In this document: positions 23,547 to 34,582 of the stretch, in pieces
How positions within the stretch are numbered: the first letter of the stretch is position 1
Layout of the letters: every line of letters begins with the position of its first letter
From: Botrytis cinerea B05.10
Lineage: Eukaryota; Ascomycota; Leotiomycetes; Helotiales; Sclerotiniaceae
Direction: 5' to 3'
Length of the DNA: 64,000 nucleotides
NCBI RefSeq assembly: GCF_000143535.2
Contig: NC_037312.1
Location: 2,666,001 to 2,730,000 of the forward strand
Program-made: the position numbers and the translations under genes
The notes under the pieces: model-generated
The model's input: the letters and a program-made list of their open reading frames with translations, nothing else
Told to the model about the DNA's origin: nothing
Databases searched by the model: none

Positions 23547-26323
23547 TTAAAATTGACCTGGACCCTTCCCGAAATATTCACCGGCAGCTACCTTTAGATG
23601 CGGCACGGAATTTGAATCGTCGGTATTAGAACCAACATTATTTCCCCACCAACTAAGCGTTATATTATTGTATGTTAATGCGAAGAAAATGATGATAGTT
23701 GCAAGTGCTGTTCCTGTGTCCATCGCGGCTTGGAGAAGATCTAGATGAATCTATTAGATGCGAAATGCGAAATGCGAAATGGGGAATATGAGGAGTGATG
23801 AGGAGCGAGGGATAATGATGATGAAAGACAAGGGATATACTTACAGTTATATCTCTTCCACCACGCGAAAGCTCTCTTTCTGATTAAGTAATTAAACAAA
23901 AATCCAAATATGAACCACAGCGAATACTGTGTCGTGTTCGCCGGTGGGATGTTTCCAGCCGCGTTGAAGAATACTGGTACATTGATGTATCGTACCCAAC
24001 TATTAGGATATCTTCTATAAATGAAGTAGACCGCAACAGTGACCACTGGTCCAATCAGGAAGAAGTACATAATACTACTATACGTCTGACCCGCTTGAAA
24101 CATTCTTTGGGGGCCAATTGTTCCCCAAATAAGCGAAGCGTTATACACGACTTTTGATCCCGCACACGTGAAGCGCTGTGTATTTTTCGGACTGCATAGA
24201 TTTGGAATATGTCCCAACATCCATCTCAGTACACCTGTTTGAGTCGCAGTCGCGAGGACGGATGCATATATTTGTCCTACGAAAAGTACACGCGGGGGAA
24301 TCTTCATGTATTGGCCCAACTTGAGATCCTGAGCGAAATCCAAACCATGTTTTACGGAATTGTATCCGTAGCATTTCACCATCATGTTTGCGATCGGCTT
24401 GCCAGGCCATGCATAGCCGGCTATCAACTCGGTGATGATGTTGAGGAAGATGCGCTGATTTGTTGTACCTTCGAGAATTCCTTCGGGGATAATGAGTGTG
24501 ACTGCCATGCCGCAACATACTACGATGAATCCCCAGACCGGAAGACCAGATTCCCAGTATCGAACTGTAAAGATGCCGAGACCGATGATAACAACACTTA
24601 GGACACCGTACCACCAACTCGGCACTTCTTTGTAATTGTTCATAAGTCGTTTGTGGATATCTTCTCCTCCGGCTCGAGAGTTTCTGAATTTGGCCCAGAT
24701 TTCAGATCCGTTGTAGAGGTAGGTGTGAACGATTATTGCGGTGACGGCCGCAAATGAGAGAGCGTAGGACAATGTATAGGACATAGAGATATACATCGGA
24801 GAGTATTCTTCGTACTTGCTTAGGACAAAGTCCAGGTTGGAGTCGACGACGCGAGAAATGTTATAGGCTTTCCCTGTGTTATCGAATGTACTCGAGGATA
24901 GTAGTGGGAGACTAGTTTTGTTGTTAATGGGTGGAATGTCACGAAAAAAGGTAGTATGGCACTTACTATCCACTATTCCAGACATTAGTGTAATAAAGAA
25001 TAGGCGACAAAAATAGATAAAAAATCACTACAACTGCAAATGCATTGCAGGTAATGTAGAAAGGTGTCGTGAGAGGAGTACCAGCATATGTAATTTGAGT
25101 CCAATCGAAACTAATTGGTAGCAAACCCAAACCAGAATTCATGCCAAAGATCGTATTGACGACTTGATTTTTCGGCACAATCCAAGTGATGAAAGCAAAT
25201 GTACTTAAACTCGTCCAAAGATAGTCTGGGAACCAAAAAATAACAAAGGCCACAATTGTGAAATAGGAGAAGAATCGGTAACGGGATAGAGTCCAACCGT
25301 TGGCTGAAAAGCGTTCTTGAGGTTCATGTAGTGAGCGGAAAAGAACTGTGGATGGTAATGCAGCAGGCCAGATGAGGGCTGCTGGATAAACGATCCACCG
25401 ACGGGCAAGACCTGCAAGACCGAATCCGAGCATCTGAGTCGTTAAGAGGAAAAGAAATGTGAATCCAGCACCGTTGTCATGGTCCCAGTAAACGGGACTA
25501 ACGATTGCCACGAGAGCGCCTGAAGCATAGGCAGCGCTGGCACTGATATTTACGCACTTGGAGATTATTAGTTCTTTGTCGAGATGATAGAAGCAGGGTA
25601 CTAGCTAAGACTCACAATAACGATTAAAGCATGTTCTTTAACAGAAAATTTTCCGGGATTGATGTCGAAGGATAATGCGCCAAGTGGTACTCTCCATCGA
25701 GGTAGTTTCTCCCAGGCTCGTCCAATTGGGAATACTAACAACTGTGCCACAACATATCCGATACTCAAAGAAGGCTATACTAGGTTAGCAATCGTTTTTA
25801 GCCAAGTAAAAATGTTCATAATATAGCGACATACATAACGTAAAGCAAAGAATTGATTAGCACCAGCGAAGACCATGACGAAAGCGGTCATGAGCACCCA
25901 AGCGCGAAATGCTATATATAGTCAGAACGAAGAACAACCATTTATAATAACTCAGTGAACTTTTGTTTACTTACTGTTGCAAGGAATACTGGGATCATCT
26001 GTATTAGAAACACAAGCAGCGACCTCAGGAACTAAAGATATTCATGTAAGTTTACAAAAATCGCGAGTTAGAGGGTTGGGGAACTTACAAGGTGACTGAT
26101 CACCTTCAACATTCCATTGGAAAGCCTCTGTAGGAATAAGCTCAACGGCTTCAATTTTCTCACGGAGTTTTTGTTTTTCAAATTCCAATCCCTCTCCCTC
26201 AACATCAGCTATAAAAGGATCGATTGTGTCTTTTGTTCCAGCTTCATGTCGCTTTTCTGGGTGTCGAAAGACACTCTCATCACTCGGACTTTCAGATGAG
26301 ATGTGCGATATCTGAGTAGACAT
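23547..26323 (-). CDS. Oligopeptide transporter, OPT family
   Basis: Seven exons: 26323-26089, 26031-25975, 25911-25835, 25774-25616, 25556-24967, 24911-23845 and 23740-23547, giving 792 residues with every junction in frame. The joins restore family motifs: QSPFPEVAACV (exons 1-2), [10 protein letters not shown] (2-3), [13 protein letters not shown] (3-4), KEHALIVI then [13 protein letters not shown] (4-5), [14 protein letters not shown] (5-6) and [14 protein letters not shown] (6-7). Other OPT hallmarks are [16 protein letters not shown] and [13 protein letters not shown]. Many hydrophobic segments indicate a polytopic plasma-membrane protein (OPTs have about 12-16 TMs) that imports tetra/pentapeptides or glutathione with protons. 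The cytosolic N-terminus (about 75 residues) is acidic and Ser-rich. OPT genes in fungi are usually induced under nitrogen limitation; nothing in this sequence proves that here. Confidence 0.92.
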
Positions 26324-28300
26324 TGTAGCGAAATAGTTGATCGACTATCCCAAAGCTCGAGGAAATCGGGCTTAAATGATGATAGGATGTGCTACGAAGA
26401 ATCATAGAAAAGAAACACGGGTCTGGTCCCATAATATAAACCACGAGTAAATAGAGACATACTATTTCCCAAGATCACTTCGTTTTTTTTTTTGAATTCG
26501 CCGCTGGTCAAACCAAGTTGCGTGATATCCACTAGAGATAAGTGATGGGACAATGCTGGAAAGCATTCACACACACTTGGTGTAGATGCCCCATACTCAT
26601 GGGGTAAGATAAGAGCTCCATGCAGTATTTTCCCCATTCGTCTATATGCTTTATGAAGACCGAAGTGGTGGGCGTCGATAAGACGAAACTTTATGATGCC
26701 CGGCCCTTTGAAACAACTCAATTGAAAACTTAAAGATGGGAGTATATCATACTCTTTGGTCTATTCTTGTTGCGGTTGACTGCTTTACTTCGTGCACATC
26801 AAAACCCCACAAAATTGTAGTGATACTCCCTTGATGGCGTGCTCATCAAAGCGGATCTCATTACGAATATAATTATATTGAGATGAGGATAATTTGTCCG
26901 GAAGAAAGGAAACAATGTATTGATAGATTGCCGACCAGTTTACCGGTATGATCAGTCAATTATCCTTGGAATGGCGAATATAAAATCGGTGCATGGGAAT
27001 TCTTCTGCTGAGATTGAACAAACCTAGGCACGTGTTAGGCACTGAGTATATCATTCTGAACATTCAATTACCGAAGCCTAGGGCTGAACCCTCTCCAAGT
27101 TCTATATGTAGGGATGATTACATATAATAGGCTTGGTTTTAACATGATGCGTCCTTGATTTGATATTCGAAATCTTGGCTTGTGCTGAGATATTTCGAAA
27201 TCCTGAATCGTCCTCCAACATTCACCCCCCACTTTGTCGCTTCAATAGACACGGGGAAATTTCCCCTTACCGCTGATTCGCCGGATAAGTAGATCAATGT
27301 GAGACAGACAAATTCGATCAAAGCACAAAGCACACCACTAGAGGCCAAGATTACGCATTAACAATAATACAAGGAGATTGACAAAATAACGTATAGAGTT
27401 TAGAGCTGGAGAGGTGTCAATTAAACATAACATTTCTACGATAAACCATTCTATGGATTCGCAGAGCTTTGAAGTCCGCACGATAAAATGGCAACGGAAG
27501 CCTCAATGGATGTGTACATCAGTCGTCAAGACTTTGGATTAGTTCGTTAGATCTTATCATCGTTGATGTCATCTTCGCTTCGTTATCATTGATATCAATA
27601 TGGACAAGAAGCTTACGCAATTCGATCCATTATTCCGTCCATCAATGATCTAGGACTCTTTCTCATGATCACTGCCAAAAACAAAACAAAAAGCCATAAC
27701 ATCTCCGGAAAAGTTATCCAGAAACGTATTGCGCTATCGCCATACCTCCTGTTAACGCAGACAGCCTTCCCTATTGGAACTGGAAGATCCACAAATGTTT
27801 AGCCTGTCGCTTCCCTTCATGATTAGTAGCATCCATTGCAATTCCTCTCCTTTTGATTGAATCAATTAGCGCAAGCTGCGTCTAATATGCTTCCTCATCA
27901 ATACTGCAGATATATAGGGGGGCAAAAAGGGTGGTAGATTCCAATGTTGGAGAAGATGAGCGATGACAATTTGAGTGTGTATTTTCAAAGAATTCTTCTC
28001 TCTATCTCGAGAGGCTCTTCAATTGAAATTACATACACCACCTGTTCGCATTCTCTCTTAAGTCTAAGGTACCATACAAGTTTAAGTCTAAGGGTCTTTA
28101 TAATTTTCGTCCTGTATCAAACTCTTCTCGCTCTTTCAACATGGCAAAAAACTCTCAAGTATAAGTATACTTCTTCATGACATACAAATGATTCTGATAT
28201 CCAAGGGATTATCACCGTTATTTAATAGCAATCTATCTCCATAAAAGACCAACAGCATAGACTCCTCGCTTTAAAGATACTGCTTCATTGACAGATATTT
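26324..28300. other. OPT promoter and gene-poor flank
   Basis: About 2 kb upstream of the OPT start. The proximal few hundred bp should be its promoter. A minus-strand open frame at 27139-27348 looks hydrophobic at its start but begins with TTG and has no ATG, so it was not called. A short run of eleven T lies near 26487. Nothing else is supported. Confidence 0.4.
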
Positions 28301-31170
28301 TCTCTGCCATCTTCCTATCTCTTCTCCTTCTTGTCATCGTTAAACTCATTAAGACCACCCACGCTTCCACTCGATTATTTTACTCCTCTATCCCTCAAAT
28401 TCTCACCCTACCTTTCCTTCCCCCCCTTTTCTCCCTTTTCTGAGTTAAATGAACTACCACCACCTTTACACCACAAAGTCTCCCATACAAACTCTCAACA
28501 ATCACACCTATATCAAAAAACTCATCCAACAATACTACATACATTAATTACACTACACTATACACTACATCACAATACATAAACAATCTATTCCATCTAT
28601 CATTATTACAAAACACTATATCACATCAACTACTAATTACCAACTATCAACTCCCCAATGAAGTATGAGTGCAGGAGTAACAAACAAGCGAATTCCAACT
28701 CCCAACTCCCAACTGCCAAGTACAACGACTGGAAAATGAAAATAATTCCCAGAAAAAGTGAAGTATATCAATCAACCAAATAACCGTCTACTCTCACTGT
28801 ATGATTCGCCGGCCCCTTTACTCTTCATACAAAACAAAATGTAGAAGAATTCCATCTTCCCCAAACAGCGAAGTCCGCTATTCCAGGTTTATACAGTATA
28901 CACCCTACCTATTGACTCAAGTTAAGATTGATTCTAATTTAAATGACAATTGCAATTCTCATCTCTGTCTTCTAATTACCCCCCCCCGCCCCCCCCCCCC
29001 CCCCTTATCCCCTCGCCCCTCTCCGCCTTACCCTAAAAATCCAGAAATACGTTTTTATCACAGATACACTTCCTCTACCATTACTTTACCCTAACCCACT
29101 GAGTGCAATGCAATGCAATGCAATCCAAATTTCCTCAACCTCAAAAACCACATCATAAATCAACCGAGCAGCTAACCGACCGATTGACAAACAGATAAAC
29201 CAAAGAAAAGTACGCGCTCTCACCTCGCTCCTCCTTCTTCCCCCCTTCCGGTTTCCAGTTTCCACTTCATCCATTTTCCTTTTCCACCTCTAGGATCCAA
29301 GGTCTCAAGTCGCAGATCATGAAATAGCCAGTTAGCTCTTCATACACACACACATATATATACACATACACCGTTTCGCACCCATACCATACCCATAGCT
29401 CTGCTAGACCTCCATCCCATCCCATCCCATCCCACACTACCATACCACTTACTACCTGGCTACCTTTCCCATGTATGTATTTGCTTCACTATATATACCA
29501 TATCGCACAACCATATATATTATGTACACGTCCGCGAAATCCATCGCTCTTACACCACCCATTCATCATACATATTCTCTATCGTACGAAATATCTCACC
29601 ATCCACCCCACCCCACCCCACCCCACCATCATCACCACTCTCCTCTCCCGTGTACACCCCTCCCATACATACCGCTCATACCATACTACCCTCCCATAGA
29701 TCCCTCCCATACCATACACCCCACCATTCACCCCCACCCCCTCCCCCAATACCAAGAATCTCAATACCACTCTATAACCTAACATTAATCTCTGATTTGC
29801 CGATGCAATCCAATTCAGTCCGATGGAATGGTGAATGCAATGCAATGCAATGCAATGCAATTTTCCTTCCTTCTTTCCTTTCTTCTTTCCTTCCAGCTTG
29901 CCATACATAAGTACAGCGTAGGATACAACTCTAAATCTTTTTCCCAAGTCTAGATCTCTCCGGACTCTCCGGGTCCCTCTCTCGATCTCGATCTCTCCAC
30001 CCTAGAATCAACTAAATCCATTCATTTATCCATCGTATACCAATCCAATCCAATTCAAACCAACCTCACCTCAGCTAACCTCACCTCAGCTAACCTCACC
30101 TCAGCTAACCTCACCCAATCAAAATCTCACAAAAAAAGCCCCCCCCCCCCTTAAATACAAGATAGAATAAGAACCCTCTAGATCTTTTCCTCTCTCTAGA
30201 TGCCTCCCGATCACTCCATCCCAGACCCAATCAACCAAATCCATTCGTTTGTTCACCATACACCAATCCAATCCAATCCACACACAAATGCAAATTCCCA
30301 CCCAAAGCATACACAAAACCAAACCATTCTACACCTCCTAGCTCCGATATCCAATCAGCAAACCCTACATCAATCCACACCACACCATACTAGATAGAAA
30401 CACATACATAAAACCCACAAACACAATCGACAAAAACACAAGTACAAGTAAGTAAGTACACAATAGAAGAGAGCACAACTCTAGATCTCTCCCGGCTCCT
30501 TTCCACCTTAGAACCAACCAACCAACCAACCAATGAACCATTCAATCCATCATACTCCATTCACCCATCCATCCATCATAGACCTTTTACTTCCCTCACC
30601 CAATCCCAATCCCAATCCCTCATCAAAAACCAAACCAATCCAAACCAATCCATACACAAACCCCTACAAACCCCTACAAAACCCTATTCAAAACCACAAA
30701 AACACAAAGACACAAAGACACAAAAGGATCCATCTAGATCTTTTCCCAACTCCAGATGTATGTCTCCGGACCTTCCGGTCCCCCTTGGACCCCTCTTTCC
30801 TTGTCGATCTCTCCACCCACCCCAGAACCAAGTTCCTTCCAACCCAGCAATCCAGCAAACCCAGCAACTAACCAACTAAATCCATCCATCCAATCCACCC
30901 ATCCAATCCACCACCAAACTCCCATCCAATCAGCTCCCCTACACCAATCCAAACATCCAAACACTCAACCTTCCCAAAATCGAACAATCGAGATTTTCAA
31001 CCCCCATGAATGATAAAAAGTATGATCAAGTTACTACCGACATATATACATACCTATTACATCTATCCCCAGCATTCAATATCACCTCACCTAGTTGATT
31101 AGTTAACTAGCTGGTTGGCTGACTAACCGGCCGAGTCGATCAAGTCGATCAAGTCGATTCAATATAAGTG
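28301..31170. repeat. C/A-rich, G-poor strand-asymmetric region with many simple repeats
   Basis: Nearly 3 kb in which the plus strand is dominated by C, A and T with few G. It contains imperfect repeats of catcc, caacc, ccaat and tgcaa units, a C-homopolymer stretch (28979-29004), tgcaa pentamers (about 29106-29122 and 29836-29861) and cccacc units (about 29598-29626). Open frames on both strands are long here only because the biased composition lacks stop codons; their Pro/His/Ser/Tyr-rich translations are not protein-like. It could be leader-like sequence of a non-coding transcript. Confidence 0.6.
30062..30116. repeat. 15-bp tandem repeat, about 3.7 copies
   Basis: Perfect tandem copies of aacctcacctcagct, three complete and one partial, within the C/A-rich region. 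They contain the AGCT palindrome each time. Confidence 0.9.
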
Positions 31171-31799
31171 ACTTACTTAGACGTACATATGAAGGAACAA
31201 ACTAACAAACGACTTAACTGCAGTTCGCCACAACAAAAAGCAATTCCCCCCCCCAGAAAAAAAGAAAAAGAAAAAAGGATAACCAAAAAAGGACCATAAG
31301 AATAACAAAAATCTCATATAATTAGGTAGGTAAAGTATATTATTACTAGGCATTATTACTACGTTGGTCAAGCCAGACAGACAGGTATGTAGGTACAATC
31401 TATGTAATCCTACTCACTGAACCTCATCCACCCCCACCACAACCACAAGCAAGCAAAGCAAGAAACACCAGATTCGAACCTTTGTTCCAAAATCTCTTCT
31501 CTCGAGGTATAAAGCGCCATTCCATTTTTCATGCCCATCAATTTCCAACCAAGAACAATTCGATCCAAAATCCCTTTCCACTCCTTTGCTTTCCATTCCC
31601 ATAAACATGACTCCTTGTTCTCGTTTCTGGTTTGTCCAGAAGAGGAATTACTATCATGTAACTCATTACTATAGAGGAAAATTCCAGAAATACCCTCGTG
31701 GTTCCCAGATTTGGGTCGAAGGATGTTGTAAAAGATGCGATCATAACGTCATAATATCATGACACAATCCAACTTCTCGTCTCAATGCTGTATGCCTCC
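31171..31799. other. 3' flank of the cyclin gene
   Basis: About 0.6 kb of mixed composition between the C/A-rich repeat region and the cyclin stop codon, including its 3' UTR. A G-run/A-run patch lies near 31247-31280 (C7 followed by aaaag units). A minus-strand gattcgaacc-like word near 31471 resembles a tRNA T-arm but has no pairing stem. Confidence 0.4.
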
Positions 31800-32956
31800 T
31801 CAAACAAAACTCATATTTTCATCATGAACCATTAAAGAATCCTCACGTGTGGGAAATCTCTCCAAATCCATGTCCATATCCACGTCTTGATATTCTCCAC
31901 GCAATATTCCCCCAAATGCTATTTTCGTCTCTCGACTTAACATCGACGTACCTCCCAGCGGTCGTTCACTTCCAATCCCCATGATCATATCCTCACAAGA
32001 TGGTGTTTCAACTGGTGTAGGCTGGGGTGTATTTTCTCCCTCAATTCCCTTGCAAGCTTTCCCACTACTCATCGGCCTAGCCATTCCACAATTCTTCATC
32101 GATTGTGTCCAGTCCTGCATACAATAAGATTGTGACGATTGCCTCTTTGCCGCTCTCGCCATACTCATCTTCGCTTCTTCAATAATCTCCTCTTCCCAAA
32201 GTGGTAGTAATCTATAACCCAAATTTTCCATGATAGCTCTTTGCGTGAAATTAATCTGATCACAACTCCACAATCCTTTTGCCCATTCCTGCGCATAGTA
32301 AAGAGTGGTTCCTTGCTGATCATCTATAAATTTCATCGCCAATATTAGCGCTGCGAGAACGATGACTTCGGGATGGGTAGAATCGATGTGTTGTTCTTCT
32401 ACACATGGTGGACTTGGGAAATCGTATTGTTCGAGTAATTGATCTTCGGATGATTCGAGAGGGTATGAAATTCGCCACGAGCGAGCAAATCTAGAATTGA
32501 GGGAATCGAGGATGCAGACTGCGAGGGCGAGGATTTCGATTGGTAGATCGGCGCGGCTTAATAGGGCGTGGACTAGTTGAGTGGAGGGATCGGTTAGGGA
32601 GGTGGAGGAGGGGATTAAGTTTGTGAGATGAATTGCAGGACCTAGATTTCGAGAAAGAGATTAGCCTAAATGTTTTGCAGGGAAAAGGTTGATGGTGTGC
32701 ATAATGACGGAATGGATTGGGAAGGTTGCATACCTAAATAGTCTGGATCGAGGATTTCATCAGAGCTGAAAAGAGATATTGGTGATTGGGCTGCCGTGGT
32801 ATCATAGGAGTGAGAGGATAGAGGTGGAGTTGGTAGGTTTGAGAGCGGTACATAAGTTTGTTCGAAGAAATCCGAATCAACAGAATCGAATGATGATATT
32901 GAGGAAGATCTCTTGCGCGAAGACATTGAAAGTGGTGGTGACATTGTCGGATTCAT
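31800..32956 (-). CDS. Cyclin-domain protein, Pcl/Pho80-type
   Basis: Two exons, 32956-32734 and 32641-31800 (92-bp intron, GTATGC donor, CTAG acceptor), encode 354 residues. The join gives DYLGPAIHLTNL in frame. Residues about 75-190 form a cyclin box: LVHALLSRADLPIEILALAVCILDSL, then a conserved HPEVIVLAALILAMKFIDD segment, QEWAKGLWSCDQINFTQRAIMENLGYRLLPL. This order is typical of Pcl1/2-like cyclins that activate the Pho85/PhoA kinase family in fungi and act in the cell cycle and polarity. The N-terminal 75 residues are Ser/Pro-rich (SSISSFDSVDSDFFEQTY), with possible phosphorylation or destruction sites; the C-terminal 100 are disordered. Upstream on the coding strand lies an unusually long C/A-rich, repeat-filled leader-like region. 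Partner kinase and exact subfamily are inferred. Confidence 0.8.
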
Positions 32957-33518
32957 AATTGAAGAATTATAGAAGTGATTGATGTGTGGTATTTGTATGG
33001 TAAACGAACGGGAGGTTGGTTATGCAGTTTTGAAGTGAGAGTGAGCGATCCAAGGAAGTTGTTGGCATGTATTGGAAAATGTAGGTTTGTGGAATGTGTA
33101 GAGTGAGTTGATGGATACCAAGGGAATAGAATGCAATGTAGGAAGTCGCATCAAGGCTTTATGTAGATATAAGTCCTTATGATGAGGTGATTCCAATATT
33201 CGATTTCCAATAACACCTTTGTGGTCTTTTGGTGTGAATGGGGATGATGCCCAGGAGGGTTTCGATTATAGAAAAATCCTCTTCCTTTCCCTTCCGTTTC
33301 CCTTCTTCATGCAATGCAATGTAAATGTAATGTAATGCAAGTTTGAATGAATGGATGGACGGATGAATGAATGAATGTGCTTTCTTTGGCTTGCTGAAAA
33401 GACTCGATTATGTTGTATTGTGGTTCTTAATTGAGTCTTGCCAAGTCGGGGGAGGATGAGATTTCTTTCCAGAAACGAGTGAATTCGAGAAGGAACCTTT
33501 ACTTCACTATAGATGTTG

Positions 33519-33561
33519 TTCTTCTTCTTCTTCTTCTTCTTCTTCTTCTTCTTCTTCTTCC
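33519..33561. repeat. (TTC)n trinucleotide microsatellite
   Basis: About 14 copies of TTC on the plus strand (GAA on the cyclin-coding strand), roughly 560 bp upstream of the cyclin start. It creates spurious poly-Leu and poly-Lys open frames on the two strands. Confidence 0.92.
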
Positions 33562-33676
33562 TGTGTCTGTGGTGTGTACTCGTATCGTATCGTATTGTAA
33601 CGCGAGAAACTCGAAACAAAGTGAGTGAAAGTGGTGAGCAGCGAGCGAGTCCTTTGAATCAATGCTTTATATACTT

Positions 33677-33739
33677 GAACGATTGAACGATTGAACGATT
33701 GAACGATTGAACGATTGAACGATTGAGCGATTGAGCGAT
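33677..33739. repeat. (GAACGATT)n octanucleotide tandem repeat
   Basis: About seven to eight copies of gaacgatt, the last ones degenerating to gagcgatt and gagcgatc. It lies in the cyclin upstream region, about 720 bp from the start codon. Confidence 0.92.
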
Positions 33740-34491
33740 CGAAAGACAGTCTCTCGGAAGCAAACTTACATGAATCAAATTAAAAAGAAATCAAACGAGC
33801 GGGATCATCAGAGCTCTATATACTGAGAATTCATGGCAATGCAAGAAGTTCAAGATGAAGTTCGGTGTGAGGAAATGTGGATGGGGGTGTTTTATGGGGA
33901 ATTATATATATGGACATATATGGACATAATATGGACGTAATATGGGAATATATATGGAAACGAATGCATGGAAACGGGCAAAAATACATATGGATCTGAT
34001 TTCCGATGGCTATTACCATAATTATGGTAAATGTGAAATAAATGCGAGGTTCAAAGAAACGGAAAACGGCCTTTTTGATCTTTGATCTTTTGTTTCTAGT
34101 GGAGGTGGTGGCTCGGGTGGATCATCGACCTGGGTCAACCTTTCTTGGTTCAATCTGAGACAAATCCAAGCACAAACCATTTATTTGATTTTTCCTTCTT
34201 TGAAGATTAGATGTATGTTGATTCTTCTTTTCATCTGATCGATTGAGTCAGGTATATTTCTTCTAAAGGAATTTGACTCTCCGGTCTTGACTCTCTCGAC
34301 TACCTAGGGAGGTCCTTGGTAGATCTTACTCTCTCACTCTCTCTCCCTCCTGCCCCCCCCTTCATTCTCGCCAACCTGACACGGCATAGAATGCTTCTTC
34401 GGTCTTTCCATACGCCTTATCACGCGATCTCTTCGTACATCACATCTCACAAAGCTACATATTGTTCGAATGGCACCCAATAGTAATCTGA

Positions 34492-34582
34492 CATCCAATT
34501 CCTCCAAGCCTTCCATCCAATTCCTCCAAGCCTTCCATCCAATTCATCCAACCCTTCCATCCAATTCACCCAACCCTTCCAC
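34492..34582. repeat. 22-bp minisatellite, four copies
   Basis: Four direct copies of a unit beginning catccaattcctccaagcct, the first two identical and the last two diverged (catccaattcatccaaccct, then catccaattcacccaaccct). It starts the second C-rich block. Confidence 0.88.

Larger units (their letters stand above)
32957..34100 (-). promoter_or_regulatory. Leader/promoter region of the cyclin gene, C/A-rich on the minus strand
   Basis: Upstream of the cyclin ATG the plus strand is rich in G/T/A, so the transcribed (minus) strand is C/A/T-rich, as in fungal 5' leaders. It holds a TTC triplet run, an octanucleotide repeat and tgcaa/tgtaa pentamers (about 33307-33340). The skew flips at about 34.1-34.5 kb. 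The leader role is inference from composition and position. Confidence 0.4.

Noticed and set aside
27139..27348. 69-codon minus-strand frame that looks like a small secreted protein
   Set aside because: It begins with TTG, has no in-frame ATG, and the signal-like start is weak.
29579..29947. 122-codon minus-strand frame
   Set aside because: Sits in strongly skewed, stop-poor DNA; translation is Gly/Val/Tyr low-complexity.
31457..31500. tRNA T-arm-like word (gattcgaacc on the plus strand)
   Set aside because: The five flanking bases cannot pair as a T-stem, and no acceptor or anticodon arm is present.
33266..33619. 117-codon minus-strand frame with poly-Lys
   Set aside because: The Lys run is the GAA microsatellite; the remainder is not protein-like.
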